A stretch of 64,000 bases of DNA from NCBI RefSeq assembly GCF_900314695.1, contig NZ_OMWD01000004.1, positions 1 through 64,000 of the forward strand. Reading direction: 5' to 3'. The notes below the pieces were generated by a model. That model saw nothing but the letters and a program-made list of their open reading frames with translations, was not told the origin of the DNA and searched no databases. The stretch comes from an uncultured Methanobrevibacter sp. (GTDB lineage Archaea > Methanobacteriota > Methanobacteria > Methanobacteriales > Methanobacteriaceae). Position numbers and translations under genes: made by a program. Positions 44,445-53,315 of this stretch are shown piece after piece (position 1 is the first letter of the stretch; each line of letters begins with the position of its first letter).

Positions 44445-45242
44445 ATGACAAATTTACAGACAAAAAATCAATTAAATGAAGAGTACAAAAATATTAAATA
44501 TATATTAACATCAACTATGCGATCCAAATTAATTTTGGCAATGTATAGCTGTTCTCGAAATCTAGAAGAATTGAGAAATGATTTAAACAAACCTTCAGCA
44601 ACAATATTGCATGGCCTTAAAGAGTTAGAGACAGAAAATCTAGTTAAAAAAGTTCAAAAAAAGTATCAGTTAACATCAAATGGATTTCTTCTAGCTACAA
44701 ACATGATAAAACTTATTGAAAATTGGTCTGCAATTAACAACAATACCGAATTTTGGGATAATCATGACCTCACATGCATTCCAAAGGAACTTCTAAAGAA
44801 TATGCATCTTTTAAAGGATGCAAACTACATAACATCAACAACAAGCGACCTTTCGAATGCATTCAACAAGTATATAGACCTAATATCAAATTCCATAGAA
44901 TTGAAAATTATAATGCCAATATACTCAGAAAATCACTTTAAACACATCATTGAGTTGTTAAATAATAATAAATTAAAATATATAGAACTAGTAATAAGTG
45001 AAGAGATTTTAAAAGCAATAAAAATAAATGGAACTTTTAGAAAATACCTGCTTGAAAATAAAAAAGTAAAAATAATTTGCGTTAAAGAAAATTTGAAATT
45101 GTTTTTAACTTACTCACATGATTTCATGTCACTAACTCTCTTTTTTAAAGACGGGCATTATGATGATTCACAAATGCTAATTGGAAAATCTACCAACAGC
45201 TTAAAATGGGCCTCTGAAGTTTATTCAATATACAGGAGGTGA
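44445..45242 (+). CDS. Second winged-helix regulator, DUF1724-type
   Basis: The 265-residue paralogue of the gene just upstream has the same layout: winged helix (~20-80, SRNLEELRNDLNKPSATILHGLKELETENLVKKV) and C-terminal ligand-type domain with HDFMSLTLFFKDGHYDD. Divergence is high, so the duplication is old or the two have different ligands. I use ATG 44445 (five bases after the previous stop). It may form heterodimers with its neighbour. Confidence 0.75.
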   Translation: MTNLQTKNQLNEEYKNIKYILTSTMRSKLILAMYSCSRNLEELRNDLNKPSATILHGLKELETENLVKKVQKKYQLTSNGFLLATNMIKLIENWSAINNNTEFWDNHDLTCIPKELLKNMHLLKDANYITSTTSDLSNAFNKYIDLISNSIELKIIMPIYSENHFKHIIELLNNNKLKYIELVISEEILKAIKINGTFRKYLLENKKVKIICVKENLKLFLTYSHDFMSLTLFFKDGHYDDSQMLIGKSTNSLKWASEVYSIYRR

Positions 45243-45248
45243 AAAAAC

Positions 45249-45548
45249 ATGGAGAATGATAATTCCTCCAAATTCATTTGCGAAATGAACAATTTAATTT
45301 TGGGAAGAAAAGGAGGCAACACTACTGTTAGAATTATCGATGAGATATTAAAACATCCTTATAATGCCAATCAATTATCAAAAGAATTGAATTTAGATTA
45401 TAAGACCGTGAAATATCACATCTATTTAGTTTTAAAATCAGAAGTAGTTGTGCAAAATGAAATGAAGTATGGCACTTTGTTTTATCCTTCTCAAAAATTA
45501 ATAAATAATTTAAGTGAATATGAACAAATTAAAAAGCACTTAAAATAA
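45249..45548 (+). CDS. Small winged-helix protein
   Basis: The 99-residue protein is little more than a winged helix (~30-80, PYNANQLSKELNLDYKTVKYHIYLVLKSEVVV) preceded by a polar tail. It lacks a ligand domain. AGGAGGTGAAAAAAC before the ATG is a very strong ribosome site. It lies in a unit with two full regulators and moaB. Confidence 0.75.
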   Translation: MENDNSSKFICEMNNLILGRKGGNTTVRIIDEILKHPYNANQLSKELNLDYKTVKYHIYLVLKSEVVVQNEMKYGTLFYPSQKLINNLSEYEQIKKHLK

Positions 45549-45562
45549 AGAAATGTGATATT

Positions 45563-46069
45563 ATGAAAAGTGAAACTGCAAAGGAACATTATGATAATTC
45601 ATCTAAAGATATCAAATGTGCAATAATTACTCTAAGTGACAGCAGGAAATCAAAAAAAGCAGATCTCTCCGGGCAATACATAGAAAAAGAAATTGAAACA
45701 AAATATTCCCTGAATTCAAGAATTATAATCCCTGATGAAAAAGAAGATTTATTATCATCCATTGAAAAATTAATTGAAGATAATGTTGATGTTATCATCA
45801 CGACAGGAGGAACTGGGCTAGATGCCAGAGACATTACTGTTGAAACTGTAGAAGAGCTTTTCGAAAAAAGATTAGACGGTTTCGGCGAGCTATTCCGAGC
45901 TAAATCGTATGAAGAAATTGGTGCTGCAGCATTATTATCACGAGCAACAGCTGGAATATACAGGAAAACAGTAATTTTTTCAATGCCAGGTTCACCAAAT
46001 GCTGTGAAAACTGGACTAAGTCTAATTATTAATGAACTACCACATTTTGTTCATCATGTAAAAAAATAA
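45563..46069 (+). CDS. moaB: MoaB/MogA-type molybdenum cofactor protein
   Basis: The 168-residue protein has AIITLSDSRKSKKADLSGQ, the nucleotide-binding TTGGTGLDARDITVE and FSMPGSPNAV motifs of MoaB/MogA, which adenylate molybdopterin. The cofactor is needed for formylmethanofuran dehydrogenase. It is the last gene of the regulator cluster, so the winged-helix proteins may sense or control molybdenum or tungsten supply, which is an inference. Confidence 0.85.
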   Translation: MKSETAKEHYDNSSKDIKCAIITLSDSRKSKKADLSGQYIEKEIETKYSLNSRIIIPDEKEDLLSSIEKLIEDNVDVIITTGGTGLDARDITVETVEELFEKRLDGFGELFRAKSYEEIGAAALLSRATAGIYRKTVIFSMPGSPNAVKTGLSLIINELPHFVHHVKK

Positions 46070-46071
46070 TT

Positions 46072-46109
46072 TAATGATGAAATTTACTTTCATCATTTTT
46101 CTTTTTTTT
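46072..46109 (+). terminator. Terminator of the regulator-moaB operon
   Basis: AATGATGAAA (46073-46082) pairs with TTTCATCATT (46088-46097) and is followed by TTTCTTTTTTTT. It lies between the convergent moaB and pyrE genes. Confidence 0.8.
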
Positions 46110-46635
46110 AATCAAAAAATTCATTGACAGTGATTAAAGGTTCAAGTGTTATGCCTTCTTTTTCAAATGCTTCAATGGCGCCTTCTTGTCTGTCAACTAC
46201 AACAAATGCTCTTTTTACATTACCGCCATTGTCTTGAATAGCTTTAATTGCTTTTAAAAGTGAGCCGCCAGTAGTTGATACATCTTCAACAACAATAACA
46301 TTATCCCCTTCTAAAAGTTCACCTTCAATTAATTTTGAAGTTCCGTATCCCTTTTTTTCTTTACGAATCATTAATAAAGGGAGTTTAGATTCAAGAGAAA
46401 CTGCAGTAGCTATTGGAACTGCACCTAATGCTGGACCTGCAACTTTATCAATGTCCTCATCTTTAATCTTATCACTAATCAATTTGGAAATTGTAGACAA
46501 AATTTCAGGTTCTGTAATGGCTTTTTTCATATTGATATAATAATTGCTCTTTTTACCAGAAGATAATGTAAAGTCGCCCTCAAGGAAAACTTCATTATCC
46601 TTCAATAAATCGATTAAATATTCTTTTGAAATCAT
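46108..46635 (-). CDS. pyrE: Orotate phosphoribosyltransferase
   Basis: The 175-residue enzyme has the PRPP loop VIVVEDVSTTGGSL (~118-131) and VAGPALGAVPIATAVS. It makes OMP from orotate in pyrimidine synthesis. ATG 46635 is favoured over TTG 46644, although the ribosome site is weak. The gene is close behind the PRC-barrel gene and may be translated from the same transcript. Confidence 0.88.
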   Translation of the reverse strand: MISKEYLIDLLKDNEVFLEGDFTLSSGKKSNYYINMKKAITEPEILSTISKLISDKIKDEDIDKVAGPALGAVPIATAVSLESKLPLLMIRKEKKGYGTSKLIEGELLEGDNVIVVEDVSTTGGSLLKAIKAIQDNGGNVKRAFVVVDRQEGAIEAFEKEGITLEPLITVNEFFD

Positions 46636-46644
46636 GTTAATCAA

Positions 46645-46878
46645 TTATAATAAATCATCTTCGCCTTTAAGCAAAACTTTATCACCAATTACTTTTACAA
46701 GTTCCATTGGAATTACGTTTTCGCTAGCTTTAATCTGTTCAGAGAATCCTGTTTTTTTAATTACAAGGTCAGTAATTTCAAAAGTATCCTTATCAAAAAG
46801 CACATCATTAATTTTACCGACGATTTGAATATCGGCATCAAGAACTTCTTTTCCAAATAGTTCATCTTTAATTCTCAT
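46645..46878 (-). CDS. PRC-barrel domain protein
   Basis: The 77-residue protein is one PRC-barrel (ELFGKEVLDADIQIVGKINDVLFDKDTFEITDLVIKK), a small beta barrel found in the ribosome-maturation factor RimM, photosynthetic H subunits and many archaeal stand-alone forms that may bind RNA or division proteins (the CdpB type). It is upstream of pyrE. Confidence 0.8.
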   Translation of the reverse strand: MRIKDELFGKEVLDADIQIVGKINDVLFDKDTFEITDLVIKKTGFSEQIKASENVIPMELVKVIGDKVLLKGEDDLL

Positions 46879-47025
46879 GTAATCACCAAAAAATTTTTAT
46901 TAATATATATTAATTAGTTCATTCCCTATTATATACTTATTTTTGATTCAAAGGAAATATTGACTTGAAAATAGCAAATTGTTTTAAATACAAACAACAT
47001 ATTAACAATGTAATCAGGTGAATCT

Positions 47026-48414
47026 ATGGAAAATAACAATTTTAGTGTATCTCAAATAAATTCCTACTTAAAGAAAAAGTTTAACATGGACCCCAAATTA
47101 AAAAATATCCAAATCAAGGGAGAGCTTTCAAATTATAAATCTTATGCCAACGGCCATGATTATTTTACACTAAAAGATGAAAATTCACAAATTAAAGGAG
47201 TTTTATATAAAGGAAGAAAAAGGAACCTTGAATTTGAACCTGAAAATGGAATGAAGGTAATAATCAAAGGCAGTGTTGAAGTTTATGAAAAAAACGGATA
47301 TTATCAGCTAAAAGCCAATACAATCAAAAAGGATGGAATTGGTGATTTGTATATAGCCTTTGAAAAACTAAAGAAAAAGCTTCAAAGTGAAGGATTATTT
47401 GACAAAAGACATAAAAAAGAAATACCAAAGTATCCCAAAAGAATTGGAGTCATAACTGCCAAAACCGGAGCAGCCATTAAGGATATAATCACAACCATCA
47501 ACAGAAGATATCCCCAATGTGAAATTTATGTTTTCTCAACATTGGTTCAGGGAGATTTCGCAGCTCCCCAAATTGTAAGCCAACTGAAAAAATCCCAGAA
47601 ATATGATTTGGACACCATTATCATCGGCAGAGGCGGAGGAAGCATTGAAGATTTATGGCCATTCAATGAAGAAATTGTTGCAAGAGAAATATTTGATTGC
47701 AAAATACCAATAATCAGTGCTGTAGGACATGAAACCGATTTTACAATATCTGATTTTGCAGCTGATTTGAGAGCGCCTACACCAACTGCTGCGGCTGAAC
47801 TTGCAGTTCCCCAAACGGACGAATTGAATAACAGAATATATCAAATCAGTAAAAGATTAACTAAAATCATAGAAAATAAGATTTCAAACAATAAAGAAAG
47901 ATTAGACAACATCTGTAAAAAGCAGATTATTAAAAATCCCGAATCAATCTATGATATCAAACAGATGCATTTAGACCAGTTAATAAATAACCTGGATCAC
48001 TCTTCAAAGGATATAATCACTAAAAATAAAAGCAAGCTACAGCTTCTTGAAAATAATGCCGTACTAAAAAATCCAAAAAACATTTACGAGAACAAAAAAA
48101 CACACCTCAACAACCTGATAAAGAATCTTAACTATTCATCAAAAAACATAATAACAGAAAACAAAAACAAATTAGAGATAATAAAAAGCTCAAAAATACT
48201 GAAAAATCCAAATGATATTAAAAATAAAAAAGAAGAAAGACTTATAGTTAATGTTGACAAGTTATCAATTTTAAATCCTCTACTGACATTGAAAAGAGGT
48301 TATTCAATAGCCAAATCGAAAGATAAAGTGATAAAAAGCGTGAAAGATGTTGAAAGTGGAGATGAAGTAGACATCAAAGTTGATGATGGAACTATAAATA
48401 CAAAGGTGATATAA
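47026..48414 (+). CDS. xseA: Exodeoxyribonuclease VII large subunit
   Basis: The 462-residue protein has an OB-fold (~1-100, SVSQINSYLKKKF and ELSNYKSYANGHDYFTLKD), the nuclease domain (~110-290, IGVITAKTGAAIKDI, IIIGRGGGSIEDLWPFNEE, SAVGHETDFTI, RAPTPTAAAELAVP) and a long coiled-coil arm with three copies of a 45-residue repeat. It ends in the usual KRGYSIAKSK domain. Exo VII is a bacterial enzyme, so acquisition by transfer is likely. AGGTG precedes the ATG. It overlaps xseB by one base. Confidence 0.92.
   Translation: MENNNFSVSQINSYLKKKFNMDPKLKNIQIKGELSNYKSYANGHDYFTLKDENSQIKGVLYKGRKRNLEFEPENGMKVIIKGSVEVYEKNGYYQLKANTIKKDGIGDLYIAFEKLKKKLQSEGLFDKRHKKEIPKYPKRIGVITAKTGAAIKDIITTINRRYPQCEIYVFSTLVQGDFAAPQIVSQLKKSQKYDLDTIIIGRGGGSIEDLWPFNEEIVAREIFDCKIPIISAVGHETDFTISDFAADLRAPTPTAAAELAVPQTDELNNRIYQISKRLTKIIENKISNNKERLDNICKKQIIKNPESIYDIKQMHLDQLINNLDHSSKDIITKNKSKLQLLENNAVLKNPKNIYENKKTHLNNLIKNLNYSSKNIITENKNKLEIIKSSKILKNPNDIKNKKEERLIVNVDKLSILNPLLTLKRGYSIAKSKDKVIKSVKDVESGDEVDIKVDDGTINTKVI
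47932..48243 (+). repeat. 135-bp repeat in the xseA coiled-coil arm
   Basis: Three copies begin with KNP codons at 47932, 48067 and 48202, exactly 135 bases apart, and continue SIYDIKQMHLDQLINNLD-like. The third is partial. Confidence 0.75.
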
Positions 48415-48632
48415 TGGAAAATTTAAGTTTTGAAGAAAGTTTAGAAAAACTGGAAGAAATTGTAAACAAATTAGAAAGCGGAAACGTCCCCCTTGATGAT
48501 GCGATTGATGAATTCAACAATGCAATGCAACTTGTAAAAGTATGTAACAATAAGTTAAACAATGCTGAACAGGCCATTGCTAAAATAGTTGAAGATAACG
48601 GAGAGTTAATCGATTTCAATATTAACGAATGA
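48414..48632 (+). CDS. xseB: Exodeoxyribonuclease VII small subunit
   Basis: The 72-residue protein has the SFEESLEKLEEIVNKLESGNVPLDDAIDEFNNAMQLVKVCNNKL pattern that defines XseB. Several copies wrap the XseA coiled coil. GGTGATATA precedes the ATG, and translation is coupled to xseA. It overlaps the end of the convergent cbiZ gene by 11 bases. Confidence 0.92.
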   Translation: MENLSFEESLEKLEEIVNKLESGNVPLDDAIDEFNNAMQLVKVCNNKLNNAEQAIAKIVEDNGELIDFNINE

Positions 48633-49626
48633 AATAGTCTATCCAATACTCCAACAATTTTTTTATTGGATAGCTTTCACATTTATCCTTAATCGAAATG
48701 GACAGTTTCCTGGCTTCATCCCTTTTAATTAAATTGGCATCAACTTCATCAATTAAATTTAAAATGGATGATGTTATGGCAACATTATCCTGTTTTTTCA
48801 TGTCTTTTTGCAATAATTTTATAAATTCAAATTTATCATAATCCAAATTATTATAAAATTCATTGATATCCAAATAATATCGATTTAACCTAACCAATGC
48901 ATTTGATTGAGACTTTTGAGAAATCCAAACCTGTTTTTTTATAGCTTTTTTAGTTGATTCAATAACGCTTTTAGCAATTAGCTCCCCCAGTTTTGAATGC
49001 TTGCCTGCATTTGTTAAAGAGTTATCCGATTCAAGATTGGAAAAGATTGCTATACCATCAGTACCTGTACCCGTTGCATATCCGTTGGAATACTGGGAAG
49101 GTATTTTCAAATCATTCAATGCTACTGTTTTCGCTTCGGTTGCAGTCATAACCGCATCAATTAGAGTATCATCATTTAAGGCAACATTGGTTAAAATTAT
49201 AGTATTAATTGTGCCGAATTTACCATATTCCTCATAGTAAGAAGAGGAATCACCTGCCCGTGAAGCGTTTGTTCTCACGCCCGCTGTCGTAAGGACTGTA
49301 ATTTCTAAGTTTTTAAAAGATTTTTCAACAATACTTACATTATTCATTTTTGCAAGAGTGATAAGGCCAGTGGATTGTTTATAATCAATATCAAAATCAT
49401 TACAGAGATTAATCAAATATTCCCGCACATCATGGTCAGTTAGATAATCAATGTTTTCTTGAGACAAATGATGATTAAAGACTGTTTTTAAATTAGTTGA
49501 AATTCCACCATTTAATTTGGATGTTGAAATTCCCCTACGTTTAACTGAAAACTTAATAAAAATAGTGTCTTTTAAATAATATACTTCATCATCAAGTGAT
49601 GTTTTGAAAATAAGCCTGTGCTTCAT
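48622..49626 (-). CDS. cbiZ: Adenosylcobinamide amidohydrolase
   Basis: The 334-residue protein has VLTTAGVRTNASRAGD (~112-125), MTATEAKTVAL, YATGTGTDGIAIF and AGKHSKLGELIAKSV, all CbiZ hallmarks. CbiZ removes the aminopropanol side chain from imported cobinamide and returns adenosylcobyric acid for re-use, letting the cell remodel corrinoids. The C-terminal ~90 residues are helical and not typical of the core domain. No ribosome site is obvious before the ATG. Confidence 0.85.
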   Translation of the reverse strand: MKHRLIFKTSLDDEVYYLKDTIFIKFSVKRRGISTSKLNGGISTNLKTVFNHHLSQENIDYLTDHDVREYLINLCNDFDIDYKQSTGLITLAKMNNVSIVEKSFKNLEITVLTTAGVRTNASRAGDSSSYYEEYGKFGTINTIILTNVALNDDTLIDAVMTATEAKTVALNDLKIPSQYSNGYATGTGTDGIAIFSNLESDNSLTNAGKHSKLGELIAKSVIESTKKAIKKQVWISQKSQSNALVRLNRYYLDINEFYNNLDYDKFEFIKLLQKDMKKQDNVAITSSILNLIDEVDANLIKRDEARKLSISIKDKCESYPIKKLLEYWIDYFIR

Positions 49627-49668
49627 AAAAATAAAAAAAGAAAAGAAATTATAAAAATTTCTTTAGAT

Positions 49669-51279
49669 TTACATCATTGGAGGCATTCCGCCCATTGCGG
49701 AAGGATCCATACCCATGTCTTCAGGGCCTTTTGTGGATGCAATTACATCATCGATTCTTAAAATCATTTCAGCTGCTTCAGATGCAGATTGGATTGCTTG
49801 TTTTTTGACACGTTTAGGTTCAATTACACCAGCTTCTTTCATATCTGCTACTTCACCAGTGAATACATCTAATCCCATGTAGAATGAGTCTTCTTGTGCA
49901 GCTCTTAAATCTACTAATGAGTCGATGCTGTCTAAACCTGCGTTTTCAGCTAAGGTTTTTGGTACGATTTCTAAAGCTTCTGCAAATGCGTTTACAGCTA
50001 ATTGTTCTCTTCCAGAAATGGATTCTGCGTAATCTTTGAGTTTTTTAGCCATTGCAATTTCAGGAGCTCCTCCACCAGCAACAACTTTGTCATCTTCTAC
50101 AGTAGCTGCTACAACACCGATTGCATCTTCAATTGCTCTTACAATTTCATCTACAATGTGTTTGGTACTACCTCTTACGAATAAGGTTACTGATTTTGCA
50201 CCGGAACATTCTTCTACGAAGATCATGTCTTCACCGGAGATTTTTCTTTCTTCAACAGTTCCAGCAATACCTAAATCATCTTCAGTTAAGTCATCTAAGT
50301 TAGTTACAACATTAGCACCGGTTGCTCTGGATAATTTTTCAATGTCAGATTTTTTAACTCTTCTTACAGCTAAAACGCCAGCTTTGGATAAGTAGTGTTG
50401 TGCTAAATCATCAATACCTTTTTGTGCGAATAATACGTTTGCACCAGCGCCAACTACTTTATCTACCATGTCTTTAACCATTTTTTCTTCTTGTTCAATG
50501 AAAGCTTGCATTTGAGCAGGGTCAGTAATGGTAATTTCAGCGTCCATTTCAGTTTCTTTTACTTCTAATGGAGCGTTGATTAATGCGATTTTTGCATCTT
50601 TGATTTCAGATGGCATACCTGGGTGTACTCTTTCTTTGTCTACAATTACACCTTCAACTAAGTTGGATTCTTCAACAACAGCACCATCTTTTTTCTCGAT
50701 TTTGATGTTATCGATATCAACTTCACCGTCTTCTTCTACTGCTTCAACAGCTTCAACGATTAATTTTGCTAATGGTTCACGAGCTGCTTCGGTTCCTTTA
50801 CCGGTCATAGCAGTCATAGCTACTTTGAGTAAAATTTCAGAATCTACGTCATCGATTGCGATTTCATCTAAGATTTCTTGTGCTTTTTCTGCTGCTTTTC
50901 TGTATCCCATAGCTATGATAGTTGGGTGAATGTCAGAATCGAGTAAGTTTTCGGATTTTTTTAATAATTCTCCAGCAATGATAACTGCAGTAGTAGTTCC
51001 ATCTCCAACTTCATCTTCTTGGGTTTTTGCAACTTCTACGAGCATTTTTGCTGCAGGATGTTCAATATCCATTTCTTTTAAGATTGTTACACCGTCATTG
51101 GTTACTACAATATCACCAAGTCCGTCAACTAACATTTTGTCCATTCCTTTTGGACCTAAAGTAGTTCTTACAGTTTCAGCTAATACTTTTCCAGCTAAAA
51201 TGTTATTTCTTTGTGCATCTCTACCGACAGACCTGTTAGTACCTTCAGGTAAAATAAAAATTGGTTGTCCTTGTGCCAT
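49669..51279 (-). CDS. ths: Thermosome subunit (group II chaperonin)
   Basis: The 536-residue ATPase has RTTLGPKGMDKMLVDGLGDIVVTNDGVTIL, GDGTTTAVIIAGELL and VAGGGAPEIAMA, the nucleotide-binding motifs, and the Gly-Met-rich tail GGMPPMM. It folds proteins in a double-ring cage in the cytoplasm. Codon usage is strikingly uniform, as expected of a highly expressed gene. GGTGATTATTA precedes the ATG. Confidence 0.95.
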   Translation of the reverse strand: MAQGQPIFILPEGTNRSVGRDAQRNNILAGKVLAETVRTTLGPKGMDKMLVDGLGDIVVTNDGVTILKEMDIEHPAAKMLVEVAKTQEDEVGDGTTTAVIIAGELLKKSENLLDSDIHPTIIAMGYRKAAEKAQEILDEIAIDDVDSEILLKVAMTAMTGKGTEAAREPLAKLIVEAVEAVEEDGEVDIDNIKIEKKDGAVVEESNLVEGVIVDKERVHPGMPSEIKDAKIALINAPLEVKETEMDAEITITDPAQMQAFIEQEEKMVKDMVDKVVGAGANVLFAQKGIDDLAQHYLSKAGVLAVRRVKKSDIEKLSRATGANVVTNLDDLTEDDLGIAGTVEERKISGEDMIFVEECSGAKSVTLFVRGSTKHIVDEIVRAIEDAIGVVAATVEDDKVVAGGGAPEIAMAKKLKDYAESISGREQLAVNAFAEALEIVPKTLAENAGLDSIDSLVDLRAAQEDSFYMGLDVFTGEVADMKEAGVIEPKRVKKQAIQSASEAAEMILRIDDVIASTKGPEDMGMDPSAMGGMPPMM

Positions 51280-51348
51280 TAATAATCACCTTTTTTTAAT
51301 TTTATAAAATAATTAGATCAGTTTAAATATCAACATGAGAAAATAAGT

Positions 51349-51405
51349 TTTAGTGTTGACTAAACCTTTCTACATAATACATGAGTTTAAGGTTATATAA
51401 ATACT
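51349..51405 (-). promoter_or_regulatory. Thermosome promoter with an inverted repeat
   Basis: The TATA box ATTTATATAACC is at about 51394-51405 on the minus strand, placing the transcription start near 51372. The TTTAGT/ACTAAA repeat (51349-51364) lies about 10-25 bases after the start. The remaining 51406-51648 is AT-rich without a gene. Confidence 0.45.
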
Positions 51406-51648
51406 TTATGGTATAAAGTAAATAAAAGTAAGAAAAATAATATCAAACATCATCCCAAAAAAATTAATCCAATATAATAAGATTATGCTTTGATAATTTT
51501 AATAGATTTGAAATAAAAACATCATATAATCACAGGAAAAATAAAAAATTATAAAGTGAATCACCAAAAAAAACACATACCCACAAGAGCATATAGGTCA
51601 TTCACCAACAAAGTTGAATTATATTGAAAAAAAATAATAAGGGTAGAA

Positions 51649-53085
51649 TTATCTACCTTGTTTTTTCTCTAATCTAAAAGGAGGAGTTGAATCCATGGTT
51701 TCATAAGCTTCTTGTTCTTCTTGAAGCTCATTAAAGAAAGTATTGATTTCTTCCAACCTTTTGATTTTATCATTTTTCCTATTTAACTCATTTTGAAGTT
51801 TAATATAATCTTCTTTTGGAATAGTTTGTTCCCTTAAATATTTAAGTTCACTATCTTTTGAATTAATTTCGCCCTGAAGTTCAGTTTGAAGGGAAATGTA
51901 ATCCTCACGAGGAATAGTTTTTTCTTTTAAATATTCAAGTTCCTTATCTTTAGCTACAATTTCAGTTTCCAATTTGTTTTGAAGAGAAACATATTCTTCA
52001 CGAGGAATAGTCTTTTCTTTTAAATATTCAAGCTCGTTATTCTTAGCAACAATTTCATTCTCAAATTTGTTTTGAAGAGAAACATATTCTTCACGAGGAA
52101 TAGTCTTTTCTTTTAAATATTCAAGCTCGTTATTCTTAGCTACAATTTCAGTTTCCAATTTGTTTTGAAGAGAAACATATTCTTCACGAGGAATAGTTTT
52201 TTCTTTTAAATATTCAAGTTCTGTGCTTGTAGCAGCAAGTTTAGTTTCCAATTGGTTTTTAACAGAAATATACTCTTCTTTAGGAATTGTTTTTTCTTTA
52301 AGATTATTTAATAATGTGTCCAAATTACTAATTTCAGTTTCAAATTTGGATTGCAAATCATCATACTCTTCTTTAGGGATAGTTTGTTCTTTTAAAGTAG
52401 CAATTTCTGCATCCATTTCACTGATTTCAGATTCGAATTTGGATTGCAAATCATCATACTCTTCTTTAGGGATAGTTTGTTCTTTTAAAAGATTTATTTG
52501 ATTATCCCTTTCAGAAATTTCACTATCTTTAAGTGAAAGTTCACTATTCTTAAGCTCGATTTGTTTTTCAAGTTCCATAATCTGATTTTGAACTTCAACG
52601 TTATTCTCTAGTTTAATGATCTTGATTTTATACTCATCGATTGTTCTTGAAAGAGAATTAATTTGAGCATCTTTTTCAGCTACACTTCTGAAAGATTCGT
52701 TCAACCTTTCATTAACATCAGCCAATTCCTTTTTCTTATACTCTTTCAACTGTTCAGCAAAATATTCCTTGATTTCATCAAGAGAATTATTTACATAATC
52801 CAATTCATAAATCCTGTCTTCTTGATTTTTAATCAGAATATCCTTTTCATCAAGTTGTTTTTTCAAAAGATTAATTTCATCTTCAGCCTTGAATTTAATA
52901 ACAGAAACTTCTTTTTCTTTCTCTACAATGTCTTTTTCGAGTTCTTTTATCCTTAATGGAGTGTTATCATTTGCTCTTTCGACTTCGAGCTTTGTTAATT
53001 CTAATTTAAGCCGATTAAGCTCCAATAGGCAAGACCGAATTAAAGATTGTAATGTATCTTTTTCAGCATCAATTCCTATTTCCAT
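51649..53085 (-). CDS. Coiled-coil protein with eight 31-residue repeats
   Basis: The 478-residue protein is soluble and highly charged. It begins with a heptad-rich section (~10-200) and ends with a short tail (TPPFRLEKKQGR). From ~205 to ~455 it has eight copies of a 31-residue unit starting TIP[KR]E[ED]Y and ending LEYLKEK, with three near-identical middle copies. A proline opens every unit. It is probably a long rod, perhaps a scaffold; I know no family. A start at MEIGIDAEKD is supported by the lack of other candidates. Confidence 0.65.
   Translation of the reverse strand: MEIGIDAEKDTLQSLIRSCLLELNRLKLELTKLEVERANDNTPLRIKELEKDIVEKEKEVSVIKFKAEDEINLLKKQLDEKDILIKNQEDRIYELDYVNNSLDEIKEYFAEQLKEYKKKELADVNERLNESFRSVAEKDAQINSLSRTIDEYKIKIIKLENNVEVQNQIMELEKQIELKNSELSLKDSEISERDNQINLLKEQTIPKEEYDDLQSKFESEISEMDAEIATLKEQTIPKEEYDDLQSKFETEISNLDTLLNNLKEKTIPKEEYISVKNQLETKLAATSTELEYLKEKTIPREEYVSLQNKLETEIVAKNNELEYLKEKTIPREEYVSLQNKFENEIVAKNNELEYLKEKTIPREEYVSLQNKLETEIVAKDKELEYLKEKTIPREDYISLQTELQGEINSKDSELKYLREQTIPKEDYIKLQNELNRKNDKIKRLEEINTFFNELQEEQEAYETMDSTPPFRLEKKQGR
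51735..52477 (-). repeat. Eight direct repeats at exact 93-bp spacing
   Basis: The TIP codons lie at about 51818, 51911, 52004, 52097, 52190, 52283, 52376 and 52469, exactly 93 bases apart. The central copies differ by a few bases only. The repeats are coding and contiguous, without spacers. Confidence 0.85.
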
Positions 53086-53315
53086 TCTATCCCTTAGTTA
53101 AAATTTTTATCCCAATACCGATTTCAAATTACAAATATTAATGAATTTGAAAATTTCGATATATTGTACAATATAATTCCTTGATATAAAATATTAATTT
53201 TATACTATTTAAATTAAACCCTTAAAATAACCTAAAAATAAAATTAAAAACAATAAGAAAACAGATTGAAAAAATAAAAAATATTAAAAAAAATAATAGA
53301 AAAAAAGAGATAAAA

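Noticed and set aside
50036..51307. Several plus-strand frames opposite the thermosome gene
   Set aside because: They follow from the strong codon bias of a highly expressed gene on the other strand.
51735..52477. Regular 93-bp direct repeats as a possible CRISPR array
   Set aside because: The repeats are contiguous, coding and diverge by codon; there are no unique spacers or cas genes.
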